From assembly GCF_042100115.1 (NCBI RefSeq), contig NC_091275.1, positions 1,116,001 to 1,180,000 of the forward strand: a DNA stretch of 64,000 nt, in the 5' to 3' direction. The translations under genes were made by a program, and so were the position numbers. This document shows, in pieces, positions 23,318-34,180 of this stretch. Below the pieces are notes generated by a model. That model did not search any database. It was not told where the DNA came from and worked only from the letters and a program-made list of their open reading frames with translations. Every line of letters starts with the position of its first letter. The first letter of the stretch is position 1. The stretch comes from Alternaria dauci (lineage: Eukaryota; Ascomycota; Dothideomycetes; Pleosporales; Pleosporaceae).

Positions 23318-24481
23318 CTAGTCATCATGTATGACGAATTTGTTCTTCCTGTAGAAGATTGCCTTCATCATGAGCCAGTTTTCTCTACTGGTGATGCCAA
23401 AAGCAAAGAAGTGCCTCATAGACGGCAACTTCCAGAAGTTCCCATACGGGAGGTCCTGTCCGGGAACCCCAAATGGGTGCTTCCGCAATCTCTGCTCCCT
23501 CTCCACCACAGCGATATACTCATTCTCAGATCTGTCAAATATGACATGGATTTCTCCATTGATCTTGAAAACTTTTTCGAGAATCATTGACATGATCTCG
23601 GCAGGCAAATCTGTCACCAATGGTGAAGGTGTGTTCGAGCGTGCGGGCCAGTCGGGGATGTCGTGGTACCCAATCTGCCCAAGGCTGTACCATGGCATGA
23701 AAATCTTGTTTTCTTGGCCGGATGGCAGAGTGAACCAGGCTTGGTCACGATACTGCTTGGTGATCTGGAAATCCTGGTCAAAGACCCTGTCATGGAGGTA
23801 GAGGACCTCCTCCACCGAGTCCAGATCATGCCAGGAGAGTTGGTGGTCCTGGACGGCTCGGAAAATGTCTTCCACCGAGTTGGTTGCTGTTACAGCAGAC
23901 ACCAGTTGATCTTTTGATTGTAGCAGTGCTACTGCTACCTTCTGATCAGGCGTGAGCCTTAGTCCTCGCCCAGTGGTCCACTCCCAATGCAGTCGAGTGC
24001 CTCTGGTGAGCAGCTCGCGAAGAAAACGTGGAGCTTCGAAGGCGTCGTAGACCTTCTTCTGAAAAGCCCTCCATGGCTTGATCTCTTCTCTGCCCCATGC
24101 GGTATGTGCCCAGAGCGTGAAATAAGCTTCACTCAAGGTTTCAATGTCCTCGGTGTTGGGAGCTTGGATGTAGTGACTGGCGTTGTCCTGCCGCAGCCCG
24201 TAGATGAATGCTGACGCCATCTCAACGAGTGGGTCTTTGTTGTCGAACAGCTCCATGTTGCTGCTCTTCATCATTTCGACAATGAGCTCTGTATGCGTCT
24301 CCACGAATCTACGGCGTGCCTTGACTGACGGGAAACTGTATGTAGGGACAGCGGTTGCGGGTGGTTGTGACATGTTGTGGGAGTCGCCGCTTGCTGTTCG
24401 CGGAGGAGTTGCGGGAGATTGTGGTGTATAGTCTGACTCGGGGCTTGATGATGCTGGCCGATTCCAGGGTGCTTGTGACAT
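23318..24481 (-). CDS. Hypothetical protein, F-box-like C-terminal region
   Basis: A single exon of 387 aa, starting at the only reasonable ATG (MSQAPWNRPA). The first 50 residues are Ser/Pro/Thr-rich. A helical, charged middle part follows (VKARRRFVETHTELIVEMM, LRQDNASHYIQAP). Near the C-terminus lies LPAEIMSMILEKVF, which resembles the first helix of an F-box or of the related fungal F-box-like domain. It is followed by a beta-type end with FGITSRENWLMMKAIFYRKNKFVIHDD, as in many dothideomycete family members of unknown function. I do not recognise a specific family. The composition is even and the frame long, so I take it as a real gene. It converges with the esterase gene. Confidence 0.68.
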   Translation of the reverse strand: MSQAPWNRPASSSPESDYTPQSPATPPRTASGDSHNMSQPPATAVPTYSFPSVKARRRFVETHTELIVEMMKSSNMELFDNKDPLVEMASAFIYGLRQDNASHYIQAPNTEDIETLSEAYFTLWAHTAWGREEIKPWRAFQKKVYDAFEAPRFLRELLTRGTRLHWEWTTGRGLRLTPDQKVAVALLQSKDQLVSAVTATNSVEDIFRAVQDHQLSWHDLDSVEEVLYLHDRVFDQDFQITKQYRDQAWFTLPSGQENKIFMPWYSLGQIGYHDIPDWPARSNTPSPLVTDLPAEIMSMILEKVFKINGEIHVIFDRSENEYIAVVEREQRLRKHPFGVPGQDLPYGNFWKLPSMRHFFAFGITSRENWLMMKAIFYRKNKFVIHDD

Positions 24482-25120
24482 GATGTTTGAGTTGCGGCTT
24501 ACTGGAAAAAGTGCTGTGTGCTGGATAAGAAGGCGTGGTAGGTGGATTTCGACAGTCTGGCCTCTTGATAGTGTGCGGAGTAGAAATTGACGAAGTCGGT
24601 GTCGAGGCAAACGAGAGGGATTGCGTGTTTACAACAGCCCTGTCTACGCTGTGACCATACCGTCATACCGATTTCGGGAACCAACAACAATAGAACCACG
24701 TCTCTGGCCATTTGTAATAGGCCTGCCACATACAATAGCCGCAACAATGTATGCTCCATGATTTCTTGAGCTCTCCATCCATCTACATTGAGAATTATGC
24801 TTGTAGAGCATTGTTCCAGGAGACTCAATCGGCTTCTTACTCCCATGGGTACTGTCGAACCTTGATTCAAGCAGTACTGTCGGCCTCTTTCCTTGGTGAG
24901 AGATCCCCGATATGCTACTGTAGGCGTCCAGTACCTGATAAGTGCAGAGAACGATCTGCTTTGCGACTTGGGCGGATGCGTCATTACCTACCCACGAGAG
25001 TCTCCCTCACGAATATATGTCGTGTACCCTAGATCCGCCTGCGCGCCCGCAACACCTCCGACATCCCTACATGCTGTTCCCGACGAAATACGAACTGCTG
25101 CAGAGTGGCGATCCCATAGG
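24482..25120. other. Gene-poor stretch with open frames on both strands
   Basis: About 640 bp. A minus frame at 24499-24984 and a plus frame from about 24866 are open, but neither has a recognisable motif. A minus frame at 24988-25206 (MRSGPMDFGIVTGYNS) reads protein-like and overlaps the plus candidate that follows. I cannot decide which, if either, is expressed. Confidence 0.3.
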
Positions 25121-25707
25121 ATGTCGTTCATATCGAACACACCAACCGCACGCTGTGCGGAGTTGTACCCAGTCACTATACCGAAGTCCATAGGCCCCGA
25201 GCGCAAAGGTGAGCTTACGCGCGCTAGCAGAGAGATCTACTTCATTCCCACCTCTATGTGCTCGAATGGTGAGTTATTCTTTTACTTGGGGTATGATGCG
25301 CAGCTAACCAGCTTTCGGATGACCCTACACGCATTCCGAATCCAGGCGCGAACGTCCCACGGCGAGCCAGCGAGGCATACTTGGCTGTATCAGCGGAAGG
25401 CCAGTACGACAAAGCAGCTACCGACGATCTCTTCTCACACTTACCCGGCCTCCGATACAAGTCGACGCTCCCTGATGACGAGATCGAGAGCTTCATGGGC
25501 GAGCGATTACCCAAAAATAGGGATCTCAACAGCAGTTGTGGGCCAGCAACGATTCCTGGCAGCACAAGAGGCATGCTGACGATCGCATATTTGGCGTCGG
25601 TAAACCGTTTTCCGGGCATTGAATACGCCATGGACGAGGTGGGCTGTATCTTTTGGCCGAAAGTAATCTTTCTACAAACACTGCAAAAGAGATATATGGG
25701 TAGTTGA
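25121..25707 (+). CDS. Possible hypothetical gene, model uncertain
   Basis: I do not recognise this gene. A frame from ATG 25121 (MSFISNTPTARCAELYPVTI) runs to a GTGAGT donor near 25270. The frame 25307-25707 is clearly protein-like (SDDPTRIPNPGANVPRRASE, TDDLFSHLPGLRYKSTLPDD, ESFMGERLPKNRDLNSS). Joining them needs an intron of only 35 bp, ending GCGCAG, which is short for these genes. A frameshift or a different upstream exon is equally possible, so the locus could be decayed. The acidic, balanced composition of the second part speaks for past or present coding. The opposite strand is also open here but reads Ser/Arg-rich. No homologue comes to mind. Confidence 0.32.
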
Positions 25708-25842
25708 GGGGCAGGATTGGACTGAGTAAGGAACCATAGCAAGCCTTGAGGGTGGATAGACGGTCTCGCCGGAATCTTCGTACACCGAGATGATGCATAT
25801 GGATGCTGAAGCCACGAATGAGAAGCTTGTTCTGCATGACAC

Positions 25843-26208
25843 TCATAACGCATAGTGGCTGTCCGCATTCTCGTGAGGATTGCTTGACGCACGACTCTTT
25901 AGCTTCTCAGCATCCAAACCGTGCGGTCCATAGATGGAGAACAATGAAACATGTTTGATGTATCTCTTTGCTACGAGCGTGGCATCTTTTAGTGCAGGGG
26001 GCCATACTGAGCCTCTCTGTAGTATTTCAAAATTGACCAAATACTCTTGGGCGAGAGTATCGGAAGGTAATAGACTTGTACACCCAGAAGATTGTTGTAA
26101 TGAAGAATTCGTAGCCATCGGGGTCGAGGTGCCGTGTGCGCAGGCCGTGCTCGGCAATCTTCCCGCGAGCAAAACCATAGATATGGGAAGAGACAGCGAA
26201 GATGACAT
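25843..26208 (-). CDS. Possible small secreted protein
   Basis: This single open frame gives 121 aa from MSSSLSLPISMVLLAGRLPS; an earlier in-frame ATG at 26322 would give 159 aa. From the shorter start the N-terminus has a hydrophobic core and a small-residue site (STACAHG) like a signal peptide. The mature part has few cysteines and no motif I know. It converges with the plus-strand candidate ending at 25707. Small size and lack of a family make this a weak call. Confidence 0.27.
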   Translation of the reverse strand: MSSSLSLPISMVLLAGRLPSTACAHGTSTPMATNSSLQQSSGCTSLLPSDTLAQEYLVNFEILQRGSVWPPALKDATLVAKRYIKHVSLFSIYGPHGLDAEKLKSRASSNPHENADSHYAL

Positions 26209-29200
26209 GGAATATTTACGGAGTACACTGTCGAACTGCCGTTGATGATGAGACCCCCCTGAGGATGTAGGGAGAAAGATGGGATGAAGTTCTAGGTGGC
26301 CCCTGATGAACTCGGAAGCCATGCCTCAAAGGGAAAAGCCGAAGCTTCCAAGGTTATGTCAGAGCTCTTCCAACGTCGTTGGACGGCTTAGAAATCGCCT
26401 TTCCATCATCATCACGCTGATGTTCATCTGTTTTGAGGTTGGAGTTCCTTATGCAGTGCTGCAGCCCGCTTCACGCATGCATTTGCCCCCGCTGAGGACT
26501 TCCGAAGCCGCTGTGCCTTACGATGACGCGAAGAGTAAACGCACGCAGTTCTCTTGCTCGCAGCAGCATGCAAGCAAGCAAGCGAACAAACTACTGATAT
26601 CCAGCCGCAGACTACTACAGATTTTCCAAGCGTGTGTTCATGCTGTGGACTGTTTCCGACAAACAGGGGAAGATCTACTCCTTGTTTGCTCATCTTCCCA
26701 TGTTGTGCCTGTCGCAGTCTCATGAGACCGGTGCGGTCTTTTGCAACGCACGCGGTCAGCGTGTTTTGCTGTCGCCGTGCGTATTCGCACTGATATTGCG
26801 ATGTCGCTAATGGGCAGCTTCGTGCCTTCTCTCCTGGCAGCCGCGCCTTCTCCCCCACCATCGACACCCACACCACCGCATTTCACGGCGACGACGGCAT
26901 CATCTACAAGCACTCGGCAGTCTGCTCGTATGTCTTTGCGAGACTTTAGAGATCAGTGCTTGAAGTGTCGTATTCTCGCTCCTCAGGTCGCCGCAGCTTC
27001 GCTCGGATGCCCGCCGTTCATACTGCACTTCCACCTCTACACCAACGACACCACCAACACGAGAACAAGAAGCGATTGAGGCATAGGGCAAGACATACAG
27101 AAGATCGGAAAGACCCCTCCGTTTTTGTCCAGAGCCAGGAGGAGTCGCCACAATTGCGATAGCCGTGGGCAAGGCGCCCAAAGGCATCTCCGAGGCCATG
27201 ACACGAGCAACGACACCGGCTGAGCGACTATAGGCAAGAGACCCGATTCCCTTACACTAACAACGATAGTAAGCTCGTCTACTTGCAGCGAAGATGCTCT
27301 TGTCGGCCCAGCCAGCAGGCGCGACGCTGCCGTCCCCAATCACCTCGACGAGTAAAGCCGCATACACGCCGCGCCTATCGGGACAGCAGCGCACGACCCA
27401 GCTCTGATCGTGTCACCAACAGGTGATGGCACCGATATCAATGTCCGCGGGCGGACAAGCCACGAGGCCAAGGACGAAGGACCTGTCCCCAATGCGAACG
27501 ATCAATCTCGTGGCGAAAAGCTCACTTCCGGTTTACACACCTCACAAGCGATCCTGCTCGACCACTTCTGCAGCAGGATAGGAAATTGGACAGACTAAGC
27601 ACCGGCTGTCACTCGCTTCCGACTTCAGAGCGACGGCTGTGCCACCGCCTCAGATTGGTGGCAAGCGTGCGCCGCGACAACTTCTGAGCTGTGCAACTAC
27701 GGCATTCGCTACTACCACGAATGCGATCCAGCTGCACCGTAGCTCTCAGCGTATCGAGAGCCGGAATCTGGCTGTACCATGTACGACCAAACTAGCTCGT
27801 CAAGACTGCTCTGCCTTCAGCTCCGTCTATTGGTACGGCAATGTGCCGTAGGCGACAAGTTGCCCACATTCTCCGCAACCTCAAGGATGCCATCAATCCC
27901 GTACAAATGAGGGAAGCCTAAAAGACCATAATGGAACAATCAGGACTGGTTGGATCGAGCATCAACACCAATGCGGCAGAACAGTCTTTCAGTGCCTCTC
28001 GCATCGCTTCAGCGAGCAGCTGACGTGCGTCGATCCCGGAGGACATATGCCCAAATAACCCTTCCGCCAAGACAAGAGACGATGATAACACATATATGTT
28101 TTCATATATGGTTCGTTGGCTATGGTGGCGATGGTGTTCCGGGAGTTGTGAGTCGCTCACTTTCGTCTATGGGTCATACCCTTCCGCCAAGAATAAGACA
28201 CGTTGGGCTGTACCAGTGGAACGACAGGATTTTCGACCAAGGTGCAATGCCTTCGGGGTGGGAAACCTGCAGCGCTTCGTATCTCAAGAGTCGGCATCAT
28301 CTGAGTTGGTCAAGCTAGGGACAGATGGTCGGAGTGTTTTGGGTACGTGACCATGTCAACCGCATGCTCCTGTCCGGTAGCATCCCAGTTCCGTCGAGAT
28401 TGAGGAGCTTCAGTTGGTGGTGGTACCCTGCTACCCTTGGCCACTCCATATCGTGGTCGACGAGATGGCCAACGAAATATCCCTACCGTTCTGATTTAGA
28501 TTGGACCAAGCGACACATGATAAAGGTCGTATGATCCTCAAGCCCCAACCGATATCTTTTGAGAAGACCATTACATCGATGCAAGGGGTTAACTTTGGAG
28601 AGTCAAGTCCACCTTGTCAGACCTACACTTGAGCGATTCTAGGCATGGAGACAATTCCTGCTCATCTCCTGTCAGTATAATCAAGAAGACATCGTACAGA
28701 AAGGTGTCGTACATGGCGAGAAGTATTTGGATCGACAACAGGCTTCGTTACGAGCTTGATCATAGCCCAAGAATGGCTCAACGACAGCGACCTTGTTTCC
28801 CTTGCCTGAGCTATGGCAGCATTGAGGCTTCCTAAATCTCATTTGCGGAAGATGGAGGAAGTACTTATAATAAGCTCGGCGAAGTTTGTACCGGTTTCCT
28901 TGTTTCCGACGACTCGTCGGTCAAGTCCGCTCAGATGTACCTGGTATTACACAACTGGGTCATGCTTATAGGCACGTAACGCAATGCCCTTTGAAGTCCA
29001 GGTCCGCCATGCCTGACAGCAGGCTGCTAGGCTTGTCGTACCTCGACTTGTCCAACCAGCTGCCGACTAGGTCAAGACTTCGCAGCAGCTGTTGTTTGTG
29101 TCCTTCGTGGAGCGCAAAGAAGGCTGGTGACGGTTCCCCCGGAAGTATGACTTCGACATCCTCGATCGGCTCGGTCGTCCACGAGTGAAATCCATGAGGA

Positions 29201-31935
29201 CATTTTGTCGCTCCTGTCCTCGAGCTGTCCCACATCTTTGCCTTGCTTTCGACATTGTTGTGGCTGTAGCCATGATCCTTCGTTATCGTTCGATCTAGTG
29301 GAGAGGTGGTTCGTCGTTCGGTCTGCTTGTCGTCGGCCCCATGTGCAGGTGTGAAGCCCGTACGTCCCAAGCTTTCTGATAAGCCGTTACTCGAGGATAC
29401 ACTGTTGTTCCGATTCAGGCCTGTTCGTGAGGCGCGACTACCGACTCGGACTCCATGTTTTCTCGGTTCGAATCGACAGCTCCGCATGAGGAGAGGGGCG
29501 ACGATCTGTATTGTTTAGCACTAACGTGGAAGGAGAAAATGGCTCTTCCAAGTTACTCATTCCTGAGTTACTCGATCCTCCCCCGTTACCCTCTGGGTGT
29601 CTTCAGGTGTAGACCGCGAGAAGAGTTTTCTACTGAGGCTCCGCATCGTACCTGCACGTACCTCGCTGTGGCCCCCCTGAAGCTCGACATCAAGCCATTG
29701 TATTGGCTTCCCTTCCCGTCGCCGTTGTTGGTGTCGTATGTCAGGCGGTGTCGTGTGTCAGGCGCTGCCGTAAGACTTTCGGGAATGCGACCAGCTCGTC
29801 GTGTAGGTACCTCCGCCTCGATGGCTAGGCCTCAATTGACCCGGTGGCTTGCGAAGTGGCTTTGTTGCTGTTGTACCTTTCGATAGTGGTACTGTCTAGC
29901 AGCGATTGTCATGCGGAGACGTACCGCTGCGACGAGAAGTCCGTTGTCGAGGGAGCGCTTCGAAAAGCTTGACCAGCTCTAGAGTCGACGAGAGCGAGGC
30001 TGTTCCGACCTGCTGCTGCATCAGTAGAGCTTCCTGTTGTTGATTATTAGCTCTACCTCAGTCGGTCCGACGGTGCTGGCCGGAGCAGTCGTGGTGTTGC
30101 GAAGATGGTGTTGAGGCCGCGGAGGAGCCCAACTCCAGCGCATGGCTCAACACCACGGCCACAGACCTGCCCGAGGCAAACATATGATCTCGTTGCATGT
30201 GGCAATGTGACGCCTGGTGCTTTCCTAGACGACCCGCTGAAGAATCACAGTGCCTCTTCACTCGCCTTGAAGGGTTGCAGTCTGCGCCTTGTTGGTGGTT
30301 GAGGCGGAGATTGTTATGGTCGCGAGATTGATCATGAGACTTCGGGTCGGTTCACGATAAGCATTGCAAGACTGCAAACTTGTCGCGCCACTGCACGGCC
30401 CTTGTGAATATCAGGCAATCGAGTGAGCAGCCCCTTGGTGCGGTTAAAGGTCGACAGCCATTGCATCGAGTCTTGGTGCAAGTCGAGTCCGTTTCAAAAG
30501 CTATAGAAGACACAGAATACTAGGCCTTGTACAGTGTCGGACATGCGGCTCTGATAAGCTCTTGGATGCTCGTTGGGGTATTGGACTACAAAGGGGATAG
30601 GAGAAGAGGGAGCCACATGCCTGCCGTCATGTCCCGTTGCCGTTGCCGTTGCCAAAAGCTAAACGAGCTGGACTCTGTGTACACACAATCCCCGCTCTCC
30701 TGCCGCCGCCTATGGCCAGTTGCTTTCATCTCTCTCGCTAAGACTCAACAAACTCCCACATGGAACCTACCTATCCTGATGTCCTTTGAATATATAAAGG
30801 CTTCAACTATTCTTACTTTCAGCTAATACGGGCAACGCGGTGAGGAATGGTCTACTTGTAAGTACATCTCTCTCTTTCTTTATCACGTCGCCATGGGGGT
30901 TCGAGGTTCGAATCGCCACCGGGTGGGTCTACCTTCCTCGGTATATAAAATGGAAGCCAATGGGTATCTCCAGGCATTGCCGGTCCCCCAGGTACGTCAT
31001 CTATTTCTTTCTCTACAATTCCAAAGAGGTTCAAGGTAAATGAGAAGTGTGCCCACGTCTGCTTCGAAAGGACGTAGAGTACCACAGTATAGTACCTGTG
31101 GGCTCGAACCTTTTTGCATATTGTTTTGCGATTTCCCCTTCTTCTCTTTTTGCTGCTATGTACTTTGACCGGCTCTGCGCAGAGTTATGGCATACAATTC
31201 TGCACATAGATCCCCTTTTTACAAACATTATATGGCTTGCTCTTAGTACTTTTTTATACGCTGCATACTGAGACCGTGTATAGGGCATGTGCACATGCAC
31301 TCGAACGGTGTAAGAGCAGGAAGCTGTTGTAGCACAATTGCCGTTTTGTGTAGTTATCTACATATTGCTGCATACACGTGTCCTACATGCAAGAGCAGTT
31401 TTAGTCGCATGTGTAAGTACGGCTCAGTCGTAGCACGCGTCTGCCTTGGACGTCGTATGCGGTTCAGCGTGTTTTGATATCTACAAGCTCCAAAGACGTA
31501 TTGTCTGCGAGTTAGAGCAACATTATGCAAGTCTCGACTCAGTAGCGGATACAACAACTCATGACCAATAGGCTATCCAGAATATTGGAGCGCTTCGTAT
31601 AACAGATTAAGCCGCATCGCGTTTGGGTCGCGAAGTGCATTTGTATGAGCATTCGCGCAGGAGTATCGGGAAGAAATATGCTATGTCGTTATTGACGCAT
31701 TTTGGTCTATGTCGACGGTGTCTCCTCTTCTTTTTTCTATGAACAAATACCTTACATCGAAAGAAGAGAAACGCTTTATCTTGAATCATACGAAAACTCA
31801 AGTCACACTATCAGAGCAATACCATGCTATCCCTTTACACAATGAAGACACAATGTACGAAACTTCACGGCAATTAGTAGGTAAGAATATCGGCAGAAGC
31901 TTTGAAGAAATGGAACTTTTATTTGCATGTCACAA
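26209..31935. other. 5.7-kb gene-poor block without recognisable genes
   Basis: Frames here are short, on both strands, and none shows a domain I recognise. I find no reverse transcriptase, integrase, transposase, LTR or terminal inverted repeat by eye. The minus frame 28966-29487 (MRSCRFEPRKHG..., 173 aa) is the most protein-like and could be a decayed gene. A 16-nt direct repeat (TACCCTTCCGCCAAGA) occurs at about 28057 and again 120 bp later. The part from about 30.8 kb on is more AT-rich and has a TATATAAA-like site near 30949. I see no rRNA or tRNA. Confidence 0.45.
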
Positions 31936-33196
31936 TCACAGGTGTTTCCACCCAGTCTCAACGAGGACCTGCATTTCGTTGACAAGGCAAAAGTCGCCGC
32001 GCTCCCAACTTTTCGTCTCTGCAATCCACTTTCCCAACCTCATGCGTACAATCTGTTCCTTGAACAGAGGAGTTGTGACTAGTCTCATGAGACGACCCCA
32101 CCCTACTGACCGGAAGATCTGGAAGGGAGATAATATGGCCTCTGGCGAGTGTAGGGCGTCGTACGAGGAACGGTTGTAACCGACTTTGACGTTAGGGTTG
32201 AGGAAGACGCCTTGAGTCACGGAAAGAGGGTTATCCGCGTGTATCAGGCAGCATTCGGATGCTTCGACGTGTGATGATGCGAGGGAATCCGGGATGCCGC
32301 GAAAGCGTAACGGTGGGCTCGCGACGAATGGCTCAACGGGCATGGCAACTGCGCACTCATTAGTAAAGGATCGGCGATGCGAGAAAAGAACACTCACCAA
32401 TACCGTTCCAGCAAGAGGCGACGGGCACCGGCAAGAATTTTTCAGCTGCATGCCTTGAGGCGTATGACCTGAAATAAGGCCAGGTTTGCATGACCGCCTC
32501 GTGGCCGCTCGAGTCTCGAAGCGCAAATGTATTGTAGAACTGCGGCGGCTGCTTGGAGTCGATTGAGCAGGCTGCAGCGTATCTTCCGCCATTTGTATCC
32601 AACAACCTAAGAACATCTTGTGGTGTAAAAACCACGTCGTTGAGAAACAGTATGGTGTCAAAGTGCTCGCCTCCAGCTGTCAGACTTTCCAGAGGCTCGA
32701 AGACATGATTCCGTATTCTGGCTAGAAATGTTATGCGCCTCATGTAATCCCTCCCGTCCGATGCTTTCACCCATCCATGGCCCATCGGCTGCTGTGCAAT
32801 CTCATCTGCGTGCGATGTCTCCGACAGCTGTATCGACCTCCTGACTTGTAGACCTTCGAGCGCCGCGTCCAGTTCTCCCAGTACAGCCTTGCTATCATCA
32901 TAGCTACCACTCTCGTATATCGATACGAACACGTTCTCAATGCCCAGTTCTTGTACCAGCGCTACCAGCGCGTTGTTCCAATGTTCGCGGAGCAGTCGCG
33001 CATCGTTCCAGTGCTGGGAGGCTATGTATATGCGCTTCGTGTTACGAGGTGGGGGCGGGGCCGTGACTGTCGCTGTTTGGTAACTGTATAAGGAGAGGCA
33101 GTGTAATGAGTCCAGAAGGATGTAGAGAAGGACGAGTATGCGAAATGCTGAAGATTGTGGAAGTCGGCGAAAGGAGTGTGACCTAGGAGGACGCAT
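31936..33196 (-). CDS. GT69 family (CAP59/CMT1-like) alpha-1,3-mannosyltransferase
   Basis: Two exons (33196-32398 and 32348-31936; 49-bp intron GTGAGT..GCGCAG) give 403 aa. It is a type II membrane protein: a short basic N-terminus, then a hydrophobic anchor (RILVLLYILLDSLHCLSLY), a Pro-rich stem, and a lumenal catalytic domain. Family marks are IYIASQHWNDARLL near the start of the domain, FDTILFLNDVVFTPQDVLRLL with its acidic pair, YAAACSID, and CWNGIVAMPVEPF, which the splice restores. The Cryptococcus relatives CAP59 and CMT1 act in capsule polysaccharide and mannose transfer. In a non-encapsulated ascomycete the target is unknown. I start at the only in-frame ATG. Confidence 0.88.
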
Positions 33197-34180
33197 TAGA
33201 AGACTGGGTTCCTGCAGACTATAGTGCCATTGAGAAGAGGAGGTTATGAATGTTGTCAAAGAGCGCTGAGAAGAAAGGAGGTAGTGAAAGTACCAGTGCA
33301 AAGGAATGAGGCAGGTGCAACCTACCACGAGTCGTTCAAGTTTACATTTTAGAGCTCTTGATCCAGGCGTTGGCGCAGCAAACTAACTACTTCTTGATAC
33401 GAGATTAGTTTGCTAAGATGGCGTCTTGGTTGTAGTGTAGTAAAGCCGAGGGGACCTTTTCGAAGAGGGCACAAGGTGAACCCTGGAGTCCACTTGGCAT
33501 CCTGTCGGGCCAATTACATCGCTTCTCATTCCGCAGACCTCCGTATGTGAGTGATTGCGCAAGATGGTCGCGACGAAGGAGTGGAGTGTGATGGGTTCGG
33601 TAATAGCGCAGGGGTCGGACGAGCGTTTACGTCAGTGCCTCGTCACGTGACTGTCGTACAATCACTATAGGTAACACTCTGGCATGAACTCGAGCCGCAC
33701 TACCCAACCTATGAGTGTCGCATAAACAATATGCAGCTGCGCGATATTTAAGGCGAATCAGGCGACGACATCTGGAAATAGAGAGAGATGGATCGGAGAA
33801 GATACAGATGATTGGTAGGCTTACAGTGTACGTGGGAGGCTTTGAACAGAGTGCAATGGATTAGCCCCCGTTAGTTGACGGTATGACACAGAATATTGAG
33901 CCCAGATCTCTGCGCGAATCGAGCTATGGAGTGATACCTTTCTTATGCTCTACGAGGGAAAATTTACCTTGACACAATTGGTCGCCATGGCTCCTTGAGG
34001 TAGGTTTCCATGGTACCTAGGTACCGAATGATAGTCAACTTCTCTGGTTACACACCAGAATGCCACCGAGGAGGACGCATATATATGAGAGACACTTGAA
34101 AACTTACTACCCATTCAACCACTACAAACCATTACCACTATTACCAGTTTTATGATCGCGAGATCGGGGCACAGTCTAGC
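33197..34180. promoter_or_regulatory. Divergent intergenic region, GT69 gene (-) and paralogue A (+)
   Basis: About 980 bp between divergent genes. A TATA-like site (GCATATATATGAG) lies at about 34076-34088, about 95-105 bp upstream of the ATG at 34181, followed by a CA-rich leader (CCACTACAAACCATTACCAC). No reading frame of interest is present. Promoter function is inferred from position and motif. Confidence 0.5.

Noticed and set aside
24499..24984. Minus frame of 161 aa
   Set aside because: It has no motif or signal peptide, and its start is not convincing; it may be intergenic chance.
26801..27079. Plus frame with a Pro-rich start (MSLMGSFVPSLLAAAPSPPP) and a faint BTB-like phrase in another frame
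   Set aside because: The phrase is too short, lies in a different frame from the ATG, and no BTB fold continues.
30890..30930. GGTTCGAATC box like a tRNA B box, and similar boxes near 29465 (+) and 31109 (-)
   Set aside because: The flanks do not form a T-stem, there is no matching A box or acceptor stem at the right distance, and no cloverleaf can be drawn.
31709..32179. Plus frame of 156 aa at the 3' end of the GT69 gene
   Set aside because: It overlaps the GT69 last exon in antisense and has no motif.
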